Shown piece after piece: positions 50,082-56,563 of a stretch of DNA of 56,563 bases. The stretch spans positions 1 to 56,563 of the forward strand of contig DJVA01000090.1 of NCBI GenBank assembly GCA_002440705.1, read 5' to 3'. The notes beneath the pieces were generated by a model. The model had not been told where the DNA came from. It did no database searches and saw only the letters and a program-made list of their open reading frames with translations. The first letter of the stretch is position 1. Each line of letters begins with the position of its first letter. The translations under genes and the position numbers were made by a program. This DNA comes from Flavobacteriaceae bacterium UBA6268. GTDB lineage: Bacteria; Bacteroidota; Bacteroidia; Flavobacteriales; Flavobacteriaceae.

Positions 50082-53000
50082 ATGTTTTTGATTTTTGATA
50101 CGGAAACAACAGGACTGCCCAAGCGGTATAATGCCCCTTTAAGTGATACCGACAATTGGCCTCGCTGTGTACAAATTGCATGGCAATTGCACGACGCAAT
50201 GGGTAATCTTTTGGAGCATGATGATTTTTTGGTCGTTCCGGAAGGTTTTGACATTCCTTACGATAGCGAACGAATTCATGGAATCTCTACCGAGTTGGCA
50301 CGGGTGCAGGGAAAACCACTCCGTGAAGTTTCGGAGAAGTTTCTGGAGGTACTTTCCAAAACCACTTATATTGTTGGGCAAAATATCGATTTCGATATCA
50401 ACATCATGGGATGTGAACTCTATCGATTGGGCTTGCCAAACCCTCTTGTTAGCATGCCCGTGCTGGATACATGTACCGAGACCACCGCACAACTTTGCCA
50501 GCTGCCGGGCGGTAGGGGCGGAAAATTCAAACTGCCAACCCTTACCGAATTGCATGAATACCTTTTTCAAGAACCATTTGCCGAAGCGCACAATGCCTCG
50601 GCCGACGTGGAGGCAACAGCTCGCTGTTTTCTCGAGTTACTCCGTCAGGGTGTTTTTGGAAAGGAGACTTTGGATGTGGCACCGGACTATTTTGAAAAAT
50701 TCTCTAAGGCCCACCCACAGCCCATTCAGTTAATCGGACTAAACCACATCAATCTTCGTGAAGCATCCAAGGCCTTGCGGAAGGCTTCGGAAGCCCAGCA
50801 TGAATCAAGGGAAATTTCTTCAGAAACGATTGAAGAAAATAGAGCCACCCTTCAGGAACTGCCCTTTGTACATTTGCACAATCATTCCCAATTCTCGGTA
50901 CTGCAGGCAACTTCTTCCACCCGGGATTTGATTGATGCTGCAGTAGCCCATCAAATGCCTGCCGTAGCCCTAACGGATAGTGGTAATATGATGGGAGCAT
51001 TCCATTTTTTGCAGGCAATTCAACAGTACAATGCCGCTCTTTCAGCAGATGAAAAACACAAGCAGCTAAGAGCCATTATTGGTTGCGAAATGAACGTGTG
51101 TGAGGACCATACCAACAAAACCCACAAAGACAATGGCTATCAAATGGTTTTTTTGGCAAAAAACAAAAACGGCTACCACAATTTGGCTAAAATGGCTTCT
51201 ATAGCCTATACAGATGGGTTTTACTACGTGCCGCGTATCGATAAAAACATAGTGGAGCAATACAAACAAGATCTCATTGTGCTTACCGGAAGTCTTTACG
51301 GGGAGGTGCCTTCCAAAATACTGAATATTGGCGAGAATCAGGCGGAAGAAGCACTCTTGTGGTGGAAAGAACAGTTCGGAGACGATTTGTATCTAGAAAT
51401 CATGCGCCACGGACAGGAGGATGAGCGTAGGGTCAATGCAGTCTTGTTGGATTTTGCCAAAAGACACAAGATTAAATTGGTAGCTTGCAACAATACCTTT
51501 TACATTAAAAAGGATGATGCCCATGCGCATGACATCCTCTTATGCATCAAGGATGGCGAAAAACAGGCTACTCCAGTGGGAAGGGGAAGGGGGTATCGTT
51601 ACGGATTGCCCAACCAAGAGTACTATTTCAAGTCGCAAGACGCCATGAAAGAACTTTTCAAAGACCTTCCGCAAGCCATAGCATCTATTACCGAAATCCT
51701 CCAAAAAATTGAACCCTATACCCTTAACCGGGATGTGTTGCTGCCCAATTTTGCCATCCCTGAGGAATTCCTACACATCGAGGATGCTGATGGTGGAAAA
51801 AGGGGTGAAAATGCCTATTTACGTCACTTAACGTACGAAGGAGCCAAAAAGCGCTACCCCAAACTTACCCAAGAAATTACCGATCGGGTGGATTTTGAAC
51901 TAGAAGTTATCGCCAATACGGGATACCCTGGATATTTCTTGATTGTACAGGATTTTATAGCTGAAGCACGCCGTATGGGCGTTTCCGTTGGCCCAGGACG
52001 TGGGTCTGCAGCTGGGAGTGCCGTGGCCTATTGCCTGGGCATTACTAACATCGATCCCATTGCCTACGATTTGCTTTTTGAGCGTTTCTTGAATCCAGAC
52101 CGGGTAAGTATGCCCGATATCGATATCGATTTTGATGATGAAGGACGCGGAAAGGTCATCGATTATGTGATCCAAAAATACGGATCCAACCAAGTAGCGC
52201 AGATCATTACCTATGGAACCATGGCGGCTAAGTCGTCGATAAGGGATACTGCAAGAGTATTGGACTTGCCTTTGAACGATGCCGATCGCATCGCGAAGCT
52301 CATTCCGAATATGGCCAAGCTGAAACACATTTTTGAGATTCCAGAGCAGGAGTTGCGCAATCGATTCCGCAGTGATGAAGTGCCCAAAGTCAATGAACTT
52401 CTGAACCTTTCAGAAGGAGAAGATCTTGAAGCAGAGACGATCAAACAAGCACGGGTGTTGGAAGGCTCGCTTCGCAATACAGGGACCCACGCTTGCGGGG
52501 TTATTATTACACCGGACGATATCACCAATTTTGTCCCAATTGCCACTGCAAAGGATTCGGAGTTGTATGTAACCCAATTTGACAACTCGGTCGTGGAAAG
52601 TGCCGGCTTACTGAAAATGGACTTCTTAGGCCTGAAAACATTAACCCTAATCAAGGACACGGTAAAATTGGTGAAGCACATCCACAAAAAGGAACTGGAT
52701 CCCGATAGCTTTCCTTTGGATGACACTAAAACGTATGAGTTGTTTCAACGGGGCGAAACGGTGGGTATCTTCCAGTACGAATCGCCTGGAATGCAAAAGC
52801 ACATGAAGGACCTTAAGCCTACGGTTTTTGCCGACTTGATTGCTATGAATGCCCTCTACCGTCCAGGCCCAATGGAATACATACCCTCCTTCATTCGAAG
52901 AAAACACGGCGAGGAAGCCATTACCTACGATCTTCCCGAAATGGAGGAATTCCTGAAAGAAACCTATGGTATTACCGTCTATCAGGAACAAGTGATGTTG

Positions 53001-54431
53001 CTTTCCCAAAAATTGGCCAGTTTTACCAAGGGTGAGGCAGATGTGCTGAGAAAAGCCATGGGGAAAAAACAAAAAGCGGTCTTGGACAAAATGAAACCCA
53101 AGTTCATCGAACAGGCGGAGAAAAATGGGCACCCTGCGGAAATCCTTGAAAAAATCTGGAAAGATTGGGAAGCCTTTGCAAGTTATGCCTTTAACAAAAG
53201 CCATTCCACCTGTTACGCCTGGATTGCTTACCAAACAGCCTATTTAAAAGCACATTACCCTGCAGAGTACATGGCGGCGGTTCTCAGCAATAACATGAAC
53301 GACATCAAACAGGTTACCTTTTTCATGGAAGAGTGCCGAAGAATGGGACTACAGGTATTGGGACCAGACGTGAATGAATCGTTCTACAAATTTACGGTAA
53401 ACCAACAAGGTGCCATCCGCTTTGGCATGGGAGCCATCAAAGGAGTAGGCGAAGGGGCCGTTGCCACCATTGTGGAAGAGCGAAAAGAGGGGAAATACAA
53501 AAGCATTTTTGATTTGGCCAAGCGCATCGATTTGCGTGCTGCCAATAAAAAAGCCTTCGAAAATCTGGTCTTAGCCGGTGGTTTCGATAGTTTTGGAACC
53601 CACAGGGCGCAATACATGCACGATGAGGGTGATGGGGTCTCGTTTTTCGAAAAAGTGTTGCGCTATGCCGCAAAATACCAAGAAGCCCAAAATTCGTCCC
53701 AAGTAAGTTTGTTTGGAGACTCCAGCGAGGTACAGATTCCTGAACCCGAAGTACCCCCTTGTGAGGAATGGGGGACCATGAAAAAATTGAAACAGGAAAA
53801 AGAGGTGGTTGGGATTTACATATCAGGACACCCATTGGACGATTTCAAAATGGAACTGGATTATTTTTGCAATGCAAAGGTTTCGAATTTTCACAACATG
53901 GAAAATTTTGTAAACCGTGAAGTTAGCTTCGGTGGGGTTGTAAGTGAGGTGCAGCACCGGGAAAGCAAGACTGGTAAAGGGTGGGCTATTTTTACTGTAG
54001 AGGATTATGAAGATAGTTATGAATTCAAGATATTTGGGGAGGAGTACCTGAAATTTCGACATTTTTTGATTCCCAATTCCTTTATTTATGTGCGGGTATT
54101 GGTAAAAGAAGGATGGGTAAACAGGGATACTGGCAAGAAAGGGGAGCCAAGGATGCAGTACAACCATTTTCAGTTATTGCACGATGTCATGGAAAACCAA
54201 GCAAAAAAGTTAACACTGCAAATACCTATAACCGAGCTGGCAGAGAAAAGGATTGAAATTCTTAAAGATATTTTTAAAACGCATAAAGGCGACAAACAAT
54301 TGCATTTTACCATCTATGATTTGGAAGATGAAGTGAAATTGAATATGCCCAGCCGGAAGGCCAAAATTGCCATCAACAAAGAACTGCTCGATGAACTTCG
54401 TGAGCAGGAAGTGTCGTTTAAACTGAATTGA
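50082..54431 (+). CDS. dnaE: DNA polymerase III subunit alpha with fused N-terminal 3'-5' exonuclease
   Basis: A 1449-residue protein. Residues 1-190 are a DEDDh exonuclease: D6 and E8 (FDTETTG), D105 (GQNIDFDIN), H170 and D175 (AHNASADVEA). A PHP domain starts near 262 (FVHLHNHSQF) with eroded motifs such as LTDSGN for the usual TDHGN. The C-family polymerase core has GPGRGSAAGSAVAYCLG (about 638-652), the catalytic PDIDIDF (D679/D681/D683 region) and the third Asp in LLKMDFLGLKTL. YRPGPMEYIPSFIRRKHG and a C-terminal OB-type region (VSFGGVVSEVQHRES) complete it. Replicative polymerase with built-in proofreading; separate epsilon not needed. Confidence 0.95.
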   Translation: MFLIFDTETTGLPKRYNAPLSDTDNWPRCVQIAWQLHDAMGNLLEHDDFLVVPEGFDIPYDSERIHGISTELARVQGKPLREVSEKFLEVLSKTTYIVGQNIDFDINIMGCELYRLGLPNPLVSMPVLDTCTETTAQLCQLPGGRGGKFKLPTLTELHEYLFQEPFAEAHNASADVEATARCFLELLRQGVFGKETLDVAPDYFEKFSKAHPQPIQLIGLNHINLREASKALRKASEAQHESREISSETIEENRATLQELPFVHLHNHSQFSVLQATSSTRDLIDAAVAHQMPAVALTDSGNMMGAFHFLQAIQQYNAALSADEKHKQLRAIIGCEMNVCEDHTNKTHKDNGYQMVFLAKNKNGYHNLAKMASIAYTDGFYYVPRIDKNIVEQYKQDLIVLTGSLYGEVPSKILNIGENQAEEALLWWKEQFGDDLYLEIMRHGQEDERRVNAVLLDFAKRHKIKLVACNNTFYIKKDDAHAHDILLCIKDGEKQATPVGRGRGYRYGLPNQEYYFKSQDAMKELFKDLPQAIASITEILQKIEPYTLNRDVLLPNFAIPEEFLHIEDADGGKRGENAYLRHLTYEGAKKRYPKLTQEITDRVDFELEVIANTGYPGYFLIVQDFIAEARRMGVSVGPGRGSAAGSAVAYCLGITNIDPIAYDLLFERFLNPDRVSMPDIDIDFDDEGRGKVIDYVIQKYGSNQVAQIITYGTMAAKSSIRDTARVLDLPLNDADRIAKLIPNMAKLKHIFEIPEQELRNRFRSDEVPKVNELLNLSEGEDLEAETIKQARVLEGSLRNTGTHACGVIITPDDITNFVPIATAKDSELYVTQFDNSVVESAGLLKMDFLGLKTLTLIKDTVKLVKHIHKKELDPDSFPLDDTKTYELFQRGETVGIFQYESPGMQKHMKDLKPTVFADLIAMNALYRPGPMEYIPSFIRRKHGEEAITYDLPEMEEFLKETYGITVYQEQVMLLSQKLASFTKGEADVLRKAMGKKQKAVLDKMKPKFIEQAEKNGHPAEILEKIWKDWEAFASYAFNKSHSTCYAWIAYQTAYLKAHYPAEYMAAVLSNNMNDIKQVTFFMEECRRMGLQVLGPDVNESFYKFTVNQQGAIRFGMGAIKGVGEGAVATIVEERKEGKYKSIFDLAKRIDLRAANKKAFENLVLAGGFDSFGTHRAQYMHDEGDGVSFFEKVLRYAAKYQEAQNSSQVSLFGDSSEVQIPEPEVPPCEEWGTMKKLKQEKEVVGIYISGHPLDDFKMELDYFCNAKVSNFHNMENFVNREVSFGGVVSEVQHRESKTGKGWAIFTVEDYEDSYEFKIFGEEYLKFRHFLIPNSFIYVRVLVKEGWVNRDTGKKGEPRMQYNHFQLLHDVMENQAKKLTLQIPITELAEKRIEILKDIFKTHKGDKQLHFTIYDLEDEVKLNMPSRKAKIAINKELLDELREQEVSFKLN

Positions 54432-54504
54432 AGGAATCACAAAATCCAATGATTCCATTGAGGAATCTGATGAAACTCTTGTAAGCTTTGGAATAAAATT
54501 TGAC

Positions 54505-54512
54505 TACCTTTG
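54505..54512 (+). promoter_or_regulatory. -7 box (TACCTTTG) for trxA
   Basis: TACCTTTG matches TAnnTTTG, 24 bases before the trxA ATG. TTG at 54479-54481 lies upstream with a 23-base spacer, a loose match to the -33 element. Confidence 0.55.
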
Positions 54513-54536
54513 TGGAACTTTTAAAATACATAGAAA

Positions 54537-54854
54537 ATGGCTTTAGAAATAACAGACGCAACTTTTGAAGAAACGGTATTGAACAGTGACAAGCCGGTTT
54601 TGGTCGACTTTTGGGCGGCCTGGTGTGGTCCATGCCGAATGGTAGGTCCCATCATCGAGGAAATCAGTAAGGAATACGATGGCAAAGCCATCATTGGCAA
54701 GGTAGATGTGGACGTAAACCAAGAATTTGCTGCCAAATATGGAGTGCGCAACATCCCAACGGTTCTCGTTTTCGACAAAGGGGAATTGGTAGGGCGTCAA
54801 GTAGGGGTAGCACCCAAGAATGTCTACACCGAGGCCATCGATTCGCTATTATAA
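54537..54854 (+). CDS. trxA: Thioredoxin
   Basis: A 105-residue protein, normal for thioredoxin. The active site is WAAWCGPCR with C30 and C33, and the cis-Pro motif is GVRNIPTVLVF. No signal peptide, so it is the cytoplasmic general disulfide reductase. A -7 box precedes it and a hairpin separates it from clpP. Assignment is firm. Confidence 0.97.
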   Translation: MALEITDATFEETVLNSDKPVLVDFWAAWCGPCRMVGPIIEEISKEYDGKAIIGKVDVDVNQEFAAKYGVRNIPTVLVFDKGELVGRQVGVAPKNVYTEAIDSLL

Positions 54855-54873
54855 ATAGAATAAAAGTCTTGGA

Positions 54874-54901
54874 AAGGGCTCCAAATTGGGAGCCTTTTTT
54901 T
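54874..54901 (+). terminator. Intrinsic terminator after trxA
   Basis: GGCTCC (54877-54882) pairs with GGAGCC (54889-54894) around a six-base loop, with flanking A-T pairs and a T run to 54901. It separates trxA from the ClpP-type gene. Confidence 0.85.
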
Positions 54902-54935
54902 ATTTTAGTACTCTAAAGAAATTACCGAATCAGTT

Positions 54936-55484
54936 ATGGAAAAAGTATATAAAGTTCAGGACCAAATAGACAATCAGTTGTTGAAAGACCGAAAGATTTT
55001 CCTCTGGGGAATGGTCGACGACGATACTGCCAAGCATGTGGTAGACCGATTGTTGTACCTGGATTCCTTGAACAACGACGAAATAAAACTTTACATCAAC
55101 AGTCCCGGCGGTTATGTTACTTCGGGGTTCTCCATGTACGATACCATCAAATCCGTTAAGAGTCCTGTGTCGACTATATGCACGGGACTGGCAGCCTCTA
55201 TGGGGAGTATTTTGCTTTCCGCAGGGGAAAAGGGCAGAAGGTTCATACAGCCCCATGCCCGGGTCATGATCCACCAGCCGAGCGGAGGTGCCCGTGGACC
55301 TGCCAGCGATATTGAGATTACCGCTTCAGAAATCATCAAGACCAAAGAACTCAGTGCCCAGATCCTAGCAGAAAACTGTGGTCAAAAAATGGAAAAAATC
55401 ATGAAGGATTTCAATCGTGACCACTGGATGGGTGCGGAGGAAAGCGTGGCTTATGGTATTGTGGATGGGATTATGACCGAGTAA
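54936..55484 (+). CDS. ClpP-type ATP-dependent protease proteolytic subunit (clpP paralogue)
   Basis: A 182-residue protein, shorter than the usual ClpP of about 195-220. The triad is S88 (GLAASMGSILL), H113 (MIHQPSGG) and D162 (FNRDHWM), with the same spacing as E. coli ClpP (25 and 49 residues). YINSPGGYVTSGFSMYDTI is the substrate-binding strand. It is not beside clpX or tig, so it may be a second ClpP of the genome. It would form a barrel peptidase driven by a Clp ATPase. The next gene begins directly after its stop. Confidence 0.92.
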   Translation: MEKVYKVQDQIDNQLLKDRKIFLWGMVDDDTAKHVVDRLLYLDSLNNDEIKLYINSPGGYVTSGFSMYDTIKSVKSPVSTICTGLAASMGSILLSAGEKGRRFIQPHARVMIHQPSGGARGPASDIEITASEIIKTKELSAQILAENCGQKMEKIMKDFNRDHWMGAEESVAYGIVDGIMTE

Positions 55485-56414
55485 GTGCAGATTGAAAAGA
55501 AAATAAATGAAATCCCCGGGTTCAAAAACCTGGAATTGTTGGCCACGCAAGTGGTAGAAGGATTTATTTCTGGGCTTCACAAAAGCCCTTTTCACGGGTT
55601 TTCTGCAGAATTTGCCGAACACAAAATCTACAATCAAGGGGAAAGTACCAAGCACATCGACTGGAAACTCTTTGCCAAAACCGATAAACTTTACACTAAG
55701 CGCTACGAAGAGGAAACCAATTTGCGTTGCCACCTCATTATCGACAACAGCAGTTCGATGCATTATCCCAAAGTGAAAGAATTTGGGATCGATTCCATGA
55801 ACAAAATTGGTTTTTCCGTGGTTGCCTGCGCTGCCATCATGAACCTTATGAAACGCCAACGGGATGCGGTAGGGTTAAGTGTTTATGGGGAAACTTACGA
55901 CTACTACGCTTCAGAAAAAGGAAGTGAAAGGCACCACCAGATGTTGCTCGCACAGCTGAATGCCCTTTTGGGCAAGTCACAAAAGACGACCACTACAAAT
56001 ACCTACGGACATTTGCATCTCATTGCGGAAAAACTAAAACGTAGGTCTTTGGTGTTTTTGTTTTCGGATATGTTTCAAAGCGATACCGAAGAGACCAAAC
56101 TTTTTGAAGCCCTACAGCACCTCAAATACAACAAGCACGAAGTCATTCTGTTCCATACCTTCGATAAGAGCAAGGAACAGGATTTTGAGTTCAGCAACCG
56201 CCCCAAACGTTTTGTGGACGTGGAGACCGGCGAGTATGTAAACCTTTATGCCGATAACATAAGGGAGTCTTATGAAAAGGCCGTTTCAAAGTACTTTTCC
56301 GATCTAAAATTGAAGTGCGGTCAATACCGTATCAAGTACGTAAGGGCCAATACCAACGAGGGTTTCAGCAAGATTTTGACCACCTATTTGCTGGAACGTC
56401 AGAAGTTTGGATAG
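55485..56414 (+). CDS. DUF58 domain protein
   Basis: 309 residues from a GTG start that follows the clpP stop with no gap. LATQVVEGFISGLHKSPFHG and FAEHKIYNQGESTKHIDWKLFAKTD-type core (IYNQGESTKHIDWKLFA) are the DUF58 signature, followed by a von Willebrand A-like segment with DNSSSMHYPK in the position of a degenerate MIDAS. DUF58 proteins usually partner with MoxR AAA ATPases; no moxR is in the window. The direct abutment suggests cotranslation with the ClpP-type gene. Confidence 0.88.
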   Translation: MQIEKKINEIPGFKNLELLATQVVEGFISGLHKSPFHGFSAEFAEHKIYNQGESTKHIDWKLFAKTDKLYTKRYEEETNLRCHLIIDNSSSMHYPKVKEFGIDSMNKIGFSVVACAAIMNLMKRQRDAVGLSVYGETYDYYASEKGSERHHQMLLAQLNALLGKSQKTTTTNTYGHLHLIAEKLKRRSLVFLFSDMFQSDTEETKLFEALQHLKYNKHEVILFHTFDKSKEQDFEFSNRPKRFVDVETGEYVNLYADNIRESYEKAVSKYFSDLKLKCGQYRIKYVRANTNEGFSKILTTYLLERQKFG

Positions 56415-56439
56415 CGGATTTTATTTTTTTGCTTTTTTG

Positions 56440-56470
56440 TTTGCGAATAAAAAAATGCGAAGTATATTTG
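56440..56470 (+). promoter_or_regulatory. Consensus promoter of the tRNA gene (TTTG-N19-TATATTTG)
   Basis: TTTG (56440-56443), a 19-base spacer and TATATTTG (56463-56470) match the Bacteroidota consensus exactly. It lies about 68 bases before the tRNA and has no downstream ORF, so it is the likely tRNA promoter. Confidence 0.82.
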
Positions 56471-56538
56471 CCACCGCTAATTGCGTAGCAAATACCATAA
56501 TGCTTACTGTAGTAAGCCCCTGTAAAGGTTGGTGATTT

Positions 56539-56563
56539 GGTCTGGTAGTTCAGTTGGTTAGAA
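56539..56563 (+). tRNA. tRNA, 3'-truncated at window edge, probably tRNA-Asp
   Basis: The final 25 bases start GGTCTGGTAG, then TTCAGTTGGTTAGAA, which fits an acceptor 5' strand, the D-stem and D-loop (with GG) of a tRNA. The sequence resembles Bacteroidota tRNA-Asp (GUC), but the anticodon lies beyond the window so the identity is not certain. Confidence 0.75.

Noticed and set aside
1..56563. CRISPR array, prophage or insertion sequence
   Set aside because: No regularly spaced repeats, integrase, transposase or phage structural genes were seen; the only repeats are short palindromes.

Overview
The window looks like chromosomal DNA of a marine Flavobacteriaceae species (Bacteroidota) of moderate G+C. 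The evidence is two proteins with type IX secretion (T9SS) C-terminal sorting domains, several -7 boxes of the Bacteroidota form TAnnTTTG in place of an E. coli-type -10, few Shine-Dalgarno sequences, many family-specific genes (DUF3127, DUF3098, DUF4271, DUF4296), an ATP-type PEP carboxykinase, and a DNA polymerase III alpha subunit with a fused proofreading domain. Genus is not resolved. I see no prophage, insertion sequence, CRISPR array or rRNA. The only RNA gene is the first 25 nt of a tRNA (probably Asp) at the right edge.

Layout. 1-6.1 kb: 3' end of greA, a HIT protein, an orphan histidine kinase, a flavin reductase, an OB-like DUF3127 protein with an SSB-like acidic tail, and a minus-strand group of exported or membrane proteins including a probable MepA-type (LAS) zinc peptidase. 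6.1-6.4 kb: a cluster of G/C-rich palindromes. 6.4-12.2 kb: short-chain fatty acid transporter, aat, a secreted PPAD-like deiminase, tag and a TonB-like protein. 12.2-14.9 kb: minus-strand envelope operon ftsX-DUF3098-uppP-truB. 15-23 kb: UbiA-type prenyltransferase, leuS, YugP-like peptidase, saccharopine dehydrogenase-like enzyme, pckA. 23-29.7 kb: hemD-DUF4271, then glycosyltransferase-pyrC-DUF4296, an NAD-dependent epimerase and tyrS. 29.8-33.4 kb: a tight LuxE-like / transglutaminase-like / DUF350 operon and a T9SS cargo protein. 33.6-38.1 kb: a two-component pair, a MurG-like glycosyltransferase, trmB, a LysE-type exporter and an alkyltransferase-like DNA repair protein.

38.2-45 kb is an iron region. 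Mrp and NifU-like Fe-S carriers are followed by a ferredoxin reductase and a [2Fe-2S] ferredoxin, then an operon of a beta-barrel protein, an imelysin lipoprotein and a di-heme cytochrome lipoprotein. That operon has a consensus promoter (TTTG-N19-TAATTTTG) whose -33 element lies inside an 11-bp-arm inverted repeat, which I read as a metal-responsive operator. 45-56.5 kb: metallophosphoesterase, glutaryl-CoA-type dehydrogenase, rpsP-rimM-trmN6, a lipoprotein, dnaE, trxA, a ClpP-type peptidase, a DUF58 protein and the tRNA.

Most of the window is ordinary housekeeping sequence. The strongest leads are the iron operon and its operator, the secreted deiminase that keeps PPAD-like catalytic and substrate-arginine positions, the DUF350/transglutaminase/LuxE operon, the polymerase-exonuclease fusion with an eroded PHP site, and the SSB-like tail on DUF3127. 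No database or structure search was possible; family names rest on motifs read by eye.
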